Shown: positions 33,954 through 42,915, numbered from the stretch's first letter. The stretch is DNA of 64,000 bases from Streptomyces coacervatus (GCF_029223485.1 NZ_JARHTP010000028.1:1-64000), one strand, 5' to 3'. Notes: generated from the sequence alone by a model not told the origin. Program-made: numbers and translations.

Positions 33954-34078
33954 CATGCCGCTCTTCAAAGGCGTCTCACCCTGTACTTCCCGTGATCAGG
34001 ACACCCGAAAACCCGGATTTTCCCGGCTTTCCGGCAGTCCTCATGATCACGGAGAGTAGATGGCTGGAAAATCGCCCT

Positions 34079-34092
34079 TGTGATCGATCACA
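34079..34092. promoter_or_regulatory. Crp-like palindrome TGTGATCGATCACA
   Basis: A perfect 14-bp palindrome that contains GTG-N6-CAC, the core reported for Streptomyces Crp sites. A TAGGAT hexamer follows at 34096-34101. It lies 310 nt upstream of DUF4193 and 73 nt beyond the end of cutS. Binding by Crp is inference. Confidence 0.5.
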
Positions 34093-34164
34093 CATAGGAT
34101 GCGCCGTTCGGCGGCCAGAAAATTCCGCGCAAAGCGAACATCCCTGTGTGTCGGCGACATGCTC

Positions 34165-35409
34165 TCAGATCGGCAGGGCGACGCGCATCACGAGCCCACC
34201 CCCCTCACGCGGCTGTGCCGAGATGTGCCCGCCATGGGCCCGGGCCACGGACCGGACGATGGAAAGACCGAGGCCGACGCCCTTGTCGCTGCCGGTGCGC
34301 TCGGTACGCAGCCGCCGGAAGGGCTCGAAGATGTTGTCGATCTCGTACGCCGGTACGACGGGTCCGGTGTTCGCCACGACCAGGACCGCCTGGCCGTGCT
34401 GGACCTCGGTGGTGACCTCGACCCAGCCGTCGCCCGGCACGTTGTACCGCACGGCGTTCTGCACGAGGTTGAGCGCGATCCGCTCCAGCAGCACGCCGTT
34501 GCCCTGCACGACCGCGGGCTTCTGCTCGCCGCGGATCACCACGCCCTTGGCGTCCGCCTCCGAGCGCACCTGGTCGACGGCCTGCTCGGCGACCTCGGCG
34601 AGGTCCACCGGCTTGCGCTCGACGATCTGGTTGTCGCTGCGGGCGAGCAGCAGCAGGCCCTCCACGAGCTGCTCGCTGCGTTCGTTGGTGGCCAGCAGTG
34701 TCTTGCCGAGCTGCTGGAGCTCCATCGGCGCATTCGGGTCGGACAGGTGCACCTCGAGGAGCGTGCGGTTGATCGCGAGGGGTGTGCGCAGCTCGTGCGA
34801 GGCGTTGCCGACGAAGCGCTGCTGGGCGGTGAAGGCGCGCTGGAGGCGCTCCAGCATGTCGTCGAAGGTGTCGGCCAGCTCCTTGATCTCGTCGTCCGGG
34901 CCGTCCAGTTCGATCCGGCGGGACAGGTCCGAGCCGGCCACCGCGCGCGCGGTGCGCAGGATCCGGCCGAGCGGGGACAGGACGCGGCCCGCCATGGCGT
35001 AACCGAAGGCGAAGGCGATGATCGCGAGGCCGAGGAGGGCGAGCAGCGAGCGACTGAGGAGATCGTCCAGGGCGACGTGCCGCTGGTCGTCGATGCACCT
35101 GCTGACCGCATCGTTGAACTGGAGGTAGTTGGAAGCGTTCGTGATGCCGGGGCAGTTGTCACTGGTGACCTTAAGCTCGGTCGCCCCCACGATCTTGAAC
35201 AGGGGTTCGTTCCCCGTGTTGATCGCCTGCGCGGCCAGCAGATAGATGATCGACAGCAGCAGGATGCCGGCAATCAGGAACATCCCGCCGTACAGCAGCG
35301 TGAGCCGTATCCGGATCGTGGGGCGCAGCCACGGAAAGGGCGCCTCCGACTTGCGGGGGTCCCAGTTGGGCTTCGGTGGCGCCTGGGGAGGCGCGGGGGG
35401 CGCGGCCAT
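34165..35409 (-). CDS. cutS: Sensor kinase CutS
   Basis: This 414-residue histidine kinase is CutS, partner of CutR. Following a Pro-rich cytoplasmic N terminus (PPAPPQAPPKPN), it has a first membrane helix (LLYGGMFLIAGILLLSIIYL, about 38-58), an extracytoplasmic sensor loop of about 75 residues with two cysteines (NCPG and SRCIDD), a second helix (LLALLGLAIIAFAFGYAMA, about 130-148), HAMP, HisKA with phospho-acceptor H205 (NASHELRTPLA), and HATPase_c (NLVQNAVRYN, GVGLGLSIVRSVA). CutRS was first described in S. lividans as a negative influence on actinorhodin. The loop cysteines could form a disulfide that acts as a redox or folding sensor. Confidence 0.94.
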   Translation of the reverse strand: MAAPPAPPQAPPKPNWDPRKSEAPFPWLRPTIRIRLTLLYGGMFLIAGILLLSIIYLLAAQAINTGNEPLFKIVGATELKVTSDNCPGITNASNYLQFNDAVSRCIDDQRHVALDDLLSRSLLALLGLAIIAFAFGYAMAGRVLSPLGRILRTARAVAGSDLSRRIELDGPDDEIKELADTFDDMLERLQRAFTAQQRFVGNASHELRTPLAINRTLLEVHLSDPNAPMELQQLGKTLLATNERSEQLVEGLLLLARSDNQIVERKPVDLAEVAEQAVDQVRSEADAKGVVIRGEQKPAVVQGNGVLLERIALNLVQNAVRYNVPGDGWVEVTTEVQHGQAVLVVANTGPVVPAYEIDNIFEPFRRLRTERTGSDKGVGLGLSIVRSVARAHGGHISAQPREGGGLVMRVALPI

Positions 35410-35415
35410 GGGGGA

Positions 35416-36069
35416 TCAGATCCGGTAGCCGGAACCGGGGACGGTCACGATGACCGGCGGCTCCCCCAGCTTGCGGCGCAGCGTCATGACGGTCACGCGC
35501 ACGACGTTGGTGAACGGGTCGGTGTTCTCGTCCCAGGCCTTCTCCAGCAGCTGCTCGGCGGAGACGACCGCGCCCTCGGAGCGCATCAGCACCTCCAGCA
35601 CGGCGAACTCCTTCGGCGCGAGCTGGACCTCATTGCCGTCGCGGAAGACCTCGCGGCGGTTGGGGTCGAGCTTGATGCCCGCGCGCTCCAGGACCGGCGG
35701 CAACGGCACACTGGTGCGCCGGCCGAGGGCACGCACGCGTGCGATGAGCTCGCTGAACGCGAAGGGCTTGGGGAGGTAGTCGTCGGCGCCGATCTCCAGG
35801 CCCTCGACCCGGTCGCTGACGTCGCCGGAGGCCGTGAGCATCAGCACGCGCGTGGGCATGCCGAGTTCTACGATCTTGCGGCACACGTCGTCGCCGTGCA
35901 CCAGCGGGAGGTCGCGGTCGAGGACGACCACGTCGTAGTCGTTGACGCCGATGCGCTCCAGGGCGGCCGCACCGTCGTACACGACGTCGACGGCCATGGC
36001 CTCCCGGCGCAGTCCGGTGGCCACCGCATCGGCGAGCAGCTGCTCGTCCTCGACGACGAGTACGCGCAC
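35416..36069 (-). CDS. cutR: Response regulator CutR
   Basis: This 217-residue OmpR-family response regulator has a receiver domain (residues 1-115, phospho-acceptor D51 in VVVLDRDLP, DYLPKPFAF) and a winged-helix DNA-binding domain (about 125-217, LAPKEFAVLEVLMR, VVRVTVMTLRRKLGE). GTG 36069 gives the family-standard MRVLVVEDE start and 217-residue length. An ATG at 36135 with GGAGG upstream would add 22 residues and cannot be fully excluded. CutS follows 6 nt after the stop. Confidence 0.95.
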   Translation of the reverse strand: MRVLVVEDEQLLADAVATGLRREAMAVDVVYDGAAALERIGVNDYDVVVLDRDLPLVHGDDVCRKIVELGMPTRVLMLTASGDVSDRVEGLEIGADDYLPKPFAFSELIARVRALGRRTSVPLPPVLERAGIKLDPNRREVFRDGNEVQLAPKEFAVLEVLMRSEGAVVSAEQLLEKAWDENTDPFTNVVRVTVMTLRRKLGEPPVIVTVPGSGYRI

Positions 36070-36494
36070 GTCGTTTGTCCTTCCTGTGTCCACCCGCGTA
36101 GCGCCTGACGGGCACGCGCGGGCGGAAGCCTTCATGGGTGTGTGCCTCCATCCTGCCTTTTTCGGTCATAAGTCGGCTGTAAGACGGGTGGGCGGGGGAT
36201 GAGGGCAGGATGAAGGACAGGTGTGAGACCCGGGAATGCGAGATTTTCTCGACGGGTTGAGGTTTCCGTGGAAGGGAGCGGGGGGAGGACGGTTCATACC
36301 CCGCGATCACGCTCTGCTAGTGCCGCAGCACCATGCGGTACGGCGCAATCCGCTTTCCGCAGAGTGGGCGTGGGTGCCCGGCACCGTCGCCGCCCAGTGC
36401 GGCAGCGCTGGGCACCTGCAGGAGACGTGATCGCCCCTTCCGAACGGCACACCCCCGTGCCATCGACCCACGACCCAGGACGAGGGGGCGCAGC
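36070..36494. other. Divergent promoter region of cutR and a small gene
   Basis: This 425-nt gap is lower in G+C than its neighbours, especially 36160-36260. It must contain the leftward cutRS promoter and the rightward promoter of the 54-residue gene. A 64-codon frame at 36236-36430 has non-Streptomyces codon use and I do not accept it. No strong palindrome stands out besides a short CGAGA-TTT-TCTCG hairpin at 36239-36251. Confidence 0.5.
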
Positions 36495-36659
36495 ATGGAC
36501 GCATTCACCGCAGGACTTCTGCAGCGCATAAGGACGACCGAGTCCGACCTGACGCGGGCTCGCGACGAGGGCGACGACTTCCTCGTCGAGGTGGAACAGG
36601 CCGAGCTCGACGACCTGCGCCGCCTCGCCGCCGAGCACGGTGTGGAGGTCGGCGCATAA
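36495..36659 (+). CDS. 54-residue helical acidic protein
   Basis: ATG 36495 follows GGACGAGGGGG and opens a 54-residue frame (MDAFTAGLLQRIRTTESDLT to the end VEVGA). The sequence is rich in Glu, Asp, Arg and Leu with heptad-like spacing (LLQRIRTTESDLTRAR, FLVEVEQAELDDL), so a short coiled coil is likely. It is conserved in streptomycetes between cutR and the inositol monophosphatase gene (from memory). Third codon positions are strongly G/C-biased. It is followed by a perfect bidirectional terminator. Function is unknown. Confidence 0.78.
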   Translation: MDAFTAGLLQRIRTTESDLTRARDEGDDFLVEVEQAELDDLRRLAAEHGVEVGA

Positions 36660-36691
36660 GCGTCTGCGTCTGATCAGCGCGTACGTACGAC

Positions 36692-36728
36692 AGCGGGCCC
36701 CCGGCGAATCCAGCGCCGGGGGCCCGCT
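36692..36728. terminator. Bidirectional terminator between convergent genes
   Basis: AGCGGGCCCCCGGCG and CGCCGGGGGCCCGCT form a perfect 15-bp stem with a 7-nt loop, between the small rightward gene and the leftward inositol monophosphatase gene. Confidence 0.88.
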
Positions 36729-36782
36729 CCGTTGGCGTACGACGGCGCTCACGTGCCGTTCGGCCGCGATGCCGCCCGGCCC

Positions 36783-37598
36783 TCAGTCGTGCCAGGCGCC
36801 GAGGTCCTCCAGGAGGCGCTGGAGGGGCTCGAAGACGCCCGGGGCTGCGGCGATCGCCAGATCGCGTGCCGGGCGCTCTCCGGGGCGTCCGCCGGTCAGC
36901 GCGCCCGCTTCCCGGGCGATGAGGTCCCCCGCCGCGAGGTCCCATGGGTGCAGCCCGCGCTCGTAGTAGCCGTCGAGACGGCCGGACGCGACGTCGCACA
37001 GGTCGACGGCGGCCGAGCCGCTGCGCCGGATGTCGCGCAGCAGCGGGATCAGCCGCTGGGCGACCTCGGCCTGGTGGGTGCGGACCTCAGTGACGTAGTT
37101 GAAGCCCGTCGAGACCAGGGCCTGGTCGAGCGGTGGCGCGGGACGGCAGGCCAGCTCGCGCTCGCCCTCCCAGGCACCCGTGGCCCGGGCCCCGCCGCCG
37201 CGGACCGCGTGGTACGTCTCGCCGCGCATCGGGGCCGCGACGACCCCGACGACGGTCTCGCCGTCCTGTTCGGCCGCGATGGAGACGGCCCAAGTGGGCA
37301 GCCCGTACAGGTAGTTGACCGTGCCGTCGAGCGGGTCGATCACCCAGCGGATCCCGCTGGTGCCCTCGGTGGAGGCGCCTTCCTCGCCGAGGAAGCCGTC
37401 GTCCGGGCGGTACTCGGAGATCAGGTCCGTGATCAGCTTCTCCGCCGCGATGTCCATCTCGGTGACCACGTCGATCGGGCTCGACTTGGTCGCGGCGACC
37501 GCGAGGTCGGCCGGGCGGCCGTCCCGCAGCAGCTCCCCGGCGCGGCGGGCGGCCTCCTGGGCCAGCGTGAGCAGTTCCTGGTGCAGGGGGTCGGTCAC
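36783..37598 (-). CDS. Inositol monophosphatase family protein
   Basis: This 271-residue Mg2+-dependent sugar phosphatase has motif A IDPLDGTVNYLYGLP (about 84-98) and motif B HPWDLAAGDLIAREAG (about 215-230), which hold the metal-binding Asp residues; the Glu motif GEEGA is also present. Likely substrates are inositol 1-phosphate, histidinol phosphate or related phosphates. GTG 37598 has GAGGAG 4 nt upstream. An alternative GTG 37610 would overlap the ferrochelatase stop. It is co-transcribed with the ferrochelatase gene. Confidence 0.88.
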   Translation of the reverse strand: MTDPLHQELLTLAQEAARRAGELLRDGRPADLAVAATKSSPIDVVTEMDIAAEKLITDLISEYRPDDGFLGEEGASTEGTSGIRWVIDPLDGTVNYLYGLPTWAVSIAAEQDGETVVGVVAAPMRGETYHAVRGGGARATGAWEGERELACRPAPPLDQALVSTGFNYVTEVRTHQAEVAQRLIPLLRDIRRSGSAAVDLCDVASGRLDGYYERGLHPWDLAAGDLIAREAGALTGGRPGERPARDLAIAAAPGVFEPLQRLLEDLGAWHD

Positions 37599-37606
37599 GG
37601 GGCTCC

Positions 37607-38734
37607 TCACACGTAGGGGCTGTCGACGCCCGCGGCGGCCGGGCGGGGGGCGCGGGCCGGGCAGCAGCCGATCGGGCAGAGGTTGTGGCTCGCGCCGAGC
37701 GCACCCTGGGCACAGGGCGTGACCTCCTCGCCGCGCTCCACGGACGCGCGCTCCAGGATGAGGTCGCGAATCGCGGCGGCGAAGCGCGGGTCGGCGCCGA
37801 CGGTGGCCGAGCGGCGCATCGGCAGGCCCAGCTCCTCGGCCTTCGCCTTCGCCTCCGTGTCGAGGTCGTAGAGGACCTCCATGTGGTCGGAGACGAAACC
37901 GATGGGGGCGATGACGACCGCCGGGGCGCCGGCCGCGTGCCGCTCCTCCAGGTGGTCACAGATGTCGGGCTCGAGCCACGGGATGTGCGGGGCGCCGGAG
38001 CGCGACTGGTAGACGAGCTGCCAGGGGTGGTCGATGCCGGTGCGCTCGCGGACCGCGTCGGCGATCAGCTGGGCGACCTCCAGGTGCTGCTCGACGTACG
38101 CGCCGCCCTCGCCGTGGTCCTCGACCGGGCCGGAGGTGTCCGCGGACGCGGTCGGGATCGAGTGGGTCGAGAACGCGATGTGCGCGCCGTCCCGGACGCC
38201 CTCGGGGAGGTCGGCCAAGGACTTCAGGACGCCCTCGGTCATGGGCTCCACGAAGCCCTCGTGGTTGAAGTAGTGCCGGATCTTGTCGATCTTCGGCAGC
38301 TCCAGGCCCTCGGCCGCCAGCGCGGCGAGCGAGTCGGCGAGGTTCTCGCGGTACTGGCGGCAGCCCGAGTACGAGGCGTAGGCGCTGGTGGCGAGGACCA
38401 GGATGCGGCGGCGGCCGTCGGCGACCATCTCGCGCAGGGTGTCCGTCAGGTAGGGCGCCCAGTTGCGGTTGCCCCAGTAGATCGGCAGATCCAGGCCGTG
38501 GTCCGCGAAGTCCTTGCGGAGGGCGTCCAGCAGGGCGCGGTTCTGGTCGTTGATGGGGCTGACCCCGCCGAACAGGAAGTAGTGCTGCCCGACTTCCTTC
38601 AGGCGTTCCTTGGGGATGCCCCGCCCGCGCGTCACGTTCTCCAGGAACGGGACCACGTCGTCCGGGCCTTCCGGGCCGCCGAACGAGAGCAGGAGCAGGG
38701 CGTCGTAGGGGGTGGCATCGAGCGCGTCTGACAT
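37607..38734 (-). CDS. hemH: Coproporphyrin ferrochelatase
   Basis: This 375-residue class I chelatase inserts Fe2+ into coproporphyrin III in the actinobacterial haem route (hence also called CpfC). It has the LSFGGPEGPDDVVPFLENV start, GVSPINDQN, the catalytic-His stretch FSTHSIPTASAD, and SRSGAPHIPWLEPD. A Cys in SGCRQYREN and the C-terminal cluster LCPIGCCPA match the [2Fe-2S] ligands known from mycobacterial ferrochelatase. The protein provides haem for enzymes such as KatG. The inositol monophosphatase gene follows with overlapping or near-overlapping signals. Confidence 0.95.
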   Translation of the reverse strand: MSDALDATPYDALLLLSFGGPEGPDDVVPFLENVTRGRGIPKERLKEVGQHYFLFGGVSPINDQNRALLDALRKDFADHGLDLPIYWGNRNWAPYLTDTLREMVADGRRRILVLATSAYASYSGCRQYRENLADSLAALAAEGLELPKIDKIRHYFNHEGFVEPMTEGVLKSLADLPEGVRDGAHIAFSTHSIPTASADTSGPVEDHGEGGAYVEQHLEVAQLIADAVRERTGIDHPWQLVYQSRSGAPHIPWLEPDICDHLEERHAAGAPAVVIAPIGFVSDHMEVLYDLDTEAKAKAEELGLPMRRSATVGADPRFAAAIRDLILERASVERGEEVTPCAQGALGASHNLCPIGCCPARAPRPAAAGVDSPYV

Positions 38735-38876
38735 GGGTCGATCCTGCCACCCGGCCCTGACAGCCGGGAAACGGCGGGGTGACGAGCGGGGGCGAGCCGC
38801 TTTCCGGACACGTTCACCGGCCGGATCGGCTGGTGCATTAGGGTGACCTCGCTCGTAAGCTGTATCAGCCGCATTC

Positions 38877-38937
38877 GCACCTTACTGAGCCGTAGTCGGC
38901 ACCTTGCCGTAGTCAGCACCTTTCTGAGCCGTAGCAA
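38877..38937 (+). repeat. Three tandem 22-bp direct repeats before the MFS gene
   Basis: GCACCTT...GCCGTAG units occur at 38877-38898, 38899-38915 (5 bp shorter) and 38916-38937. They sit between a plausible promoter around 38840-38870 and the ribosome site of the transporter gene. They could be repeated operators or an expanded leader. Confidence 0.75.
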
Positions 38938-38948
38938 TCGGAGACCCC

Positions 38949-40187
38949 GTGCCCAGCCCCTACCGCGCCCTGTTCGCCGTGCCAGGCACCAAGGGCTTCT
39001 CCGCCGCGGGCCTCCTCGGCCGGATGCCGCTGTCGATGATGGGCATCGGCGTGGTCACGATGATCTCCCAGCTCACGGGGCGCTACGGGCTCGCGGGCGC
39101 CCTCTCGGCGACCATCGCGCTCGCGGCCGCCGCGATCGGGCCGCAGATCTCCCGGCTGGTGGACCAGCACGGGCAGCGCAAGGTGCTGCGGCCCGCGACG
39201 CTCGTCGCGCTCGCCTCGGCGGCCGGGCTGCTGCTGGCCGCCCACTTCGGGTGGCCGGACTGGCTGCTGTTCGTGTGCGCCGCCGGCATCGGCTCCGTGC
39301 CGAGTCTCGGCGCGATGATCCGCGCGCGCTGGGCTGCCCTGTACCGGGGCACCCCGCAACTGCACACCGCGTACTCCTTCGAGTCCGTGGTGGACGAGGT
39401 GTGCTTCATCTTCGGGCCGATCATCTCCATCGGCCTGTCCACGGCCTGGTTCCCGGAGGCGGGGCCGCTGCTCGCCGCCTGCTTCCTGGCGGCGGGCGTC
39501 TTCTGGCTGACCGCCCAGCGTTCCACCGAGCCCGAGCCCCACCCCCGTGAGAAGCACGGCGGCGGCACGGCACTGCGCGCGCGTGGCCTGCAGGTCCTGG
39601 TGGCCACCTTCGTGGCGACCGGGACGATCTTCGGGTCCGTCGACGTGGTCACCGTGGCCTTCGCCGACGAGCGGGGACACAAGGCCGCCGCGAGCCTCGT
39701 GCTCGCCCTGTACGCGGCGGGGTCCTGCACGGCAGGGGTCGTGTTCGGACTGCTGCACTTCAAGGGGGCGCCCGGACGCCGCTGGCTGCTGGGCATATGC
39801 GCGATGGCCGTGAGTATGATCCCCCTCCTACTGGTCGGAAACTTGCCGTTTCTGGCCGTGGCGCTGTTCGTTGCGGGCCTGTCCATCGCTCCCACGATGA
39901 TCACGACGATGTCCCTCATCGAGCAGCACGTACCACGCGCGCAGTTGACCGAGGGCATGACCTGGGTGAGCACCGGGCTCGCGGTCGGGGTCGCACTGGG
40001 CTCCTCGGTGGCCGGCTGGGTCATCGACGCAGCCGGCGCGCGTGCCGGGTACGGGGTTCCGGCGGTGTCCGGGGCCGTCGCGGTCACGGTCGGTTTCCTG
40101 GGGTACCGCCGGCTCAGCAGGCCGGCTCCGCGTCGGGGAGGCACCGTTGAGCAGCACAGCGAGCGGGAAGAACGGCACGTGGCGTAA
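38949..40187 (+). CDS. MFS transporter
   Basis: This 412-residue major facilitator has about twelve membrane helices and the intracellular-loop signature QHGQRKVLRPATLV (about residues 75-88). The N-terminal half has GLLGRMPLSMMGIGVVTMI, and a cytoplasmic linker follows helix 6 (EPEPHPREKHGGG). GTG 38949 follows GGAG. Similar proteins are annotated as efflux pumps; the substrate is unknown. The oxidoreductase gene starts 41 nt before its stop, so expression is linked. The tandem repeats directly upstream suggest specific control. Confidence 0.87.
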   Translation: MPSPYRALFAVPGTKGFSAAGLLGRMPLSMMGIGVVTMISQLTGRYGLAGALSATIALAAAAIGPQISRLVDQHGQRKVLRPATLVALASAAGLLLAAHFGWPDWLLFVCAAGIGSVPSLGAMIRARWAALYRGTPQLHTAYSFESVVDEVCFIFGPIISIGLSTAWFPEAGPLLAACFLAAGVFWLTAQRSTEPEPHPREKHGGGTALRARGLQVLVATFVATGTIFGSVDVVTVAFADERGHKAAASLVLALYAAGSCTAGVVFGLLHFKGAPGRRWLLGICAMAVSMIPLLLVGNLPFLAVALFVAGLSIAPTMITTMSLIEQHVPRAQLTEGMTWVSTGLAVGVALGSSVAGWVIDAAGARAGYGVPAVSGAVAVTVGFLGYRRLSRPAPRRGGTVEQHSEREERHVA

Positions 40188-41466
40188 TTGGGGCGGCAAC
40201 GTCTCGGCGTGTCCCGCGCGGGAGGTCGCTCCGGCCTCCGTGGAGGAACTGTCCGCGGCCGTACGGCAGGCCGCCGAGGACGGCCTCACCGTGAAGGCGG
40301 TCGGCTCGGGTCACTCCTTCACCTCCATCGCCGCCACCGACGGTGTGTTGATCCGCCCTCAACTGTTGACCGGCATCCGCAAGATTGATCGCGAAGCCAT
40401 GACGGTCACGGTGGAGGCCGGCACCCCGCTCAAGAGGCTCAACATGGCCCTGGCCCGCGAGGGACTGTCGCTGACCAACATGGGCGACATCATGGAGCAG
40501 ACGGTCTCCGGCGCCACCAGCACCGGCACGCACGGCACCGGCCGCGATTCGGCCTCGATCGCCGCCCAGATCAAGGGACTTGAGCTGGTCACGGCCGACG
40601 GGTCGGTGCTCACCTGCTCCGAGAAGGAGAATCCGGACGTCTTCGCGGCCGCCCGGATCGGCCTTGGTGCCCTCGGTATCGTCACCGCGATCACCTTCGC
40701 CGTGGAGCCGATCTTCCTGCTCACCGCGCGCGAGGAACCGATGCCCTTCGACCGGGTCCTGGCCGACTTCGACGAATTGTGGGCCGAGAACGAGCACTTC
40801 GAGTTCTACTGGTTCCCGCACACCGGCTCCACCAACACCAAGCGCAACAACCGCAGCGCGGGCCCGGAGAAACCGGTCGGCCAGATCGCGGGCTGGTTCG
40901 AGGACGAGTTCCTCTCCAACGGCGTCTTCCAGGTGGCCCAGTGGGTAGGCCGCGCGGCACCCGCGACGGTCCCGACGATCGCCCAGATCTCCAGCAAGGC
41001 CCTGTCCGCGCGCACTTACACCGACATTCCGTACAAGGTCTTCACTTCACCGCGCCGGGTGCGCTTCGTGGAGATGGAGTACGCCGTTCCGCGCGAAGCC
41101 CTGGCCGAGACGCTCCGCGAACTGAAGACGATGGTGGACCGTTCCGGCCTGAGGATCAGCTTCCCGGTCGAGGTGCGCACCGCCCCGGCCGACGACATCG
41201 CACTGTCCACGGCATCGGGCCGCGACAGCGCGTACGTCGCCGTCCATATGTTCCGGGGGACGCCCTATCAGGCGTACTTCACCGCCGCCGAGCGCATCTT
41301 CACCGCTCATGAGGGCCGGCCGCACTGGGGGAAGGTGCATACGCGCGACGCCGAGTACTTCTCCGGGGTGTATCCGCGCTTCGGCGAGTTCACCGCACTG
41401 CGGGACCGGCTCGATCCGGACCGGCGCTTCCAGAACGACTACCTGCGGCGGGTGTTGGGGGCGTAG
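40147..41466 (+). CDS. FAD-linked aldonolactone oxidase/dehydrogenase family protein
   Basis: This 439-residue VAO-family flavoenzyme is similar to L-gulonolactone/D-arabinono-1,4-lactone oxidases. The TTG start (40147) has GGGAGG at the right distance, and the protein begins SSTASGKNGTWRNWGG, as in homologues. The FAD-binding PCMH domain spans about 25-200, with AVGSGHSFTSIA (the His is the covalent-FAD candidate) and SGATSTGTHGTG. The C-terminal ALO domain ends with HWGKVH and YPRFGEF. It would oxidise an aldonolactone or alditol; the substrate is not fixed. It overlaps the MFS gene by 41 nt. Confidence 0.87.
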   Translation: MSSTASGKNGTWRNWGGNVSACPAREVAPASVEELSAAVRQAAEDGLTVKAVGSGHSFTSIAATDGVLIRPQLLTGIRKIDREAMTVTVEAGTPLKRLNMALAREGLSLTNMGDIMEQTVSGATSTGTHGTGRDSASIAAQIKGLELVTADGSVLTCSEKENPDVFAAARIGLGALGIVTAITFAVEPIFLLTAREEPMPFDRVLADFDELWAENEHFEFYWFPHTGSTNTKRNNRSAGPEKPVGQIAGWFEDEFLSNGVFQVAQWVGRAAPATVPTIAQISSKALSARTYTDIPYKVFTSPRRVRFVEMEYAVPREALAETLRELKTMVDRSGLRISFPVEVRTAPADDIALSTASGRDSAYVAVHMFRGTPYQAYFTAAERIFTAHEGRPHWGKVHTRDAEYFSGVYPRFGEFTALRDRLDPDRRFQNDYLRRVLGA

Positions 41467-41868
41467 CCATTGGTTCCGTTTCTGCCGATTCCGTGAAGTA
41501 CGCCACGTTCAAGATCCCGGAAACCGTGCAACGGACGGCCGAGTACCGTCCGTTGCCAGAAGTTGGGCGGCGCGCCAATCCACGCACGTGGCCCGAATGG
41601 AGTACTGTTGCGAGCCCTGGGTCCGGTCTCCCGCCAGGGCGTCCGTGACCTTCAAGGACTGCCGGGAGGGGGCTAGTTGCACAGGGTGACGGAGTTGGTC
41701 ACTTAGCGTTGCGAATAGGTAACCGTGCCATAACGGCGATTCAGGGCCCGCGCCCGACACGCCGGGCAACTCGGCAAGGTTGTGGCAGGCTGCACCCGGG
41801 CAGGCCACACTCGACTAGCGGAAGCAGCGACGCACGTGACGTCGGCAGGCACCACCCGGGAGGTCCCC
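41467..41868. other. Intergenic region upstream of sepH
   Basis: This 402-nt gap holds the terminator of the oxidase gene (41528-41556) and the sepH promoter region. An A+T-richer stretch, GCGAATAGGTAACCGTGCCA at 41710-41729, is a possible promoter. No coding frame with normal codon bias is present. Confidence 0.5.
41528..41556 (+). terminator. Hairpin after the aldonolactone oxidase gene
   Basis: GCAACGGACGG and CCGTCCGTTGC form a perfect 11-bp stem with a 7-nt loop, 62 nt past the stop codon. There is no U tract. Confidence 0.7.
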
Positions 41869-42915
41869 ATGCCCGAACTGCGTGTCGTGGCCGTCTCGAA
41901 TGACGGCACACGGCTGGTGCTGAAGGCTGCCGACGCAACGGAGTACACGCTTCCGATCGACGAGCGCCTGCGCGCCGCCGTCCGCGGCGACCGCCCGCGC
42001 CTCGGCCAGATCGAGATCGAGGTGGAGAGCCATCTCCGCCCGCGTGACATCCAGGCGCGTATACGCGCCGGTGCCTCCGCGGAAGAGGTGGCCCAGCTCG
42101 CAGGCATCCCCGTCGACCGGGTACGCCGCTTCGAGGGCCCCGTGCTCGCGGAGCGCGCGTTCATGGCCGAGCGGGCCCGAAAGACGCCCGTCCGCCGGCC
42201 CGGCGAGAACGCCGGACCCCAGCTCGGCGAGGCCGTTCAGGAGCGGTTGCTGCTGCGCGGCGCCGAGAAGGACACCGTGCAGTGGGACTCCTGGCGCCGC
42301 GACGACGGCACCTGGGAGGTCCTGCTGGTCTACCTGGTCGCGGGCGAACCGCACTCGGCGAGCTGGACGTACGACCCGCCCCGGCGGCTCGTCCAGGCCG
42401 TCGACGAGGAGGCGCGCTCGCTGATCGGCGAGTCCGAGGACCTCGCCGCGCCGGAGCCCAGCTTTCCGTTCGTGCCGCGTATCGCACGGCTGCCGCGCGA
42501 CCGCCCGCTGGACCGCGCCCTCGACCGGCCGAGCCTCCCGGCGCAGGCGTCCGAGCCTGCCGAGGAGAGCACGGGTGAACGGGACTCGCTGACCAGCTTG
42601 TTGGAGGCGGTACCGAGCTTCCGCGGTGACCTGGTGGTCCCGGAGCGTCCCGCAGAAGCGTCTCCTCCGCCGCCACCGCCGGAGGAGCCCCCCGCCGCCG
42701 AACCCACGGAGGAGGAGCCCCCGGCGCCCGCGGCCTCGGCCGGTTCCGCCTACGCGGACGTCCTGATGCCCCGCTCCGTCACCAGCCACCGCGACCGCCT
42801 CGTCGGCGCCACGGACCGCCAGGCCGAGGCCGACGGCGTCCGCCCGGGCCGCCGCGCGGCGGTCCCGAGCTGGGACGAGATCGTGTTCGGGACGCGGCGG
42901 AAGAAGCAGGAGTAG
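41869..42915 (+). CDS. sepH: Septation protein SepH
   Basis: This 348-residue protein is SepH, which binds FtsZ and promotes its assembly for sporulation and vegetative septation in Streptomyces. The N-terminal DUF3071 domain (residues 1-190) has MPELRVVAVSNDGTRLVL and a helix-turn-helix (RDIQARIRAGASAEEVAQLA, about 65-84) needed for function in studied orthologues. A Pro/Glu-rich disordered linker (about 230-310, PPPPPEEPPAAEPTEEEPPA) ends in a conserved C-terminal segment, PSWDEIVFGTRRKKQE. ATG 41869 has GGGAGG upstream. It is a single gene with its own terminator. Confidence 0.95.
   Translation: MPELRVVAVSNDGTRLVLKAADATEYTLPIDERLRAAVRGDRPRLGQIEIEVESHLRPRDIQARIRAGASAEEVAQLAGIPVDRVRRFEGPVLAERAFMAERARKTPVRRPGENAGPQLGEAVQERLLLRGAEKDTVQWDSWRRDDGTWEVLLVYLVAGEPHSASWTYDPPRRLVQAVDEEARSLIGESEDLAAPEPSFPFVPRIARLPRDRPLDRALDRPSLPAQASEPAEESTGERDSLTSLLEAVPSFRGDLVVPERPAEASPPPPPPEEPPAAEPTEEEPPAPAASAGSAYADVLMPRSVTSHRDRLVGATDRQAEADGVRPGRRAAVPSWDEIVFGTRRKKQE

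Larger units (their letters stand above)
33770..34164. other. Intergenic region with two palindromes
   Basis: This gap between the DUF4193 start and the cutS stop holds no credible gene. It contains two perfect palindromic sites, at 33936-33953 and 34079-34092, and A+T-richer DNA around 34055-34100. Both are described separately. DUF4193 transcription must start here. Confidence 0.55.

Noticed and set aside
36236..36430. 64-codon frame upstream of the 54-residue gene
   Set aside because: Third positions are not G/C-biased (TTT, TTG, GGA codons), and no ribosome site precedes it.
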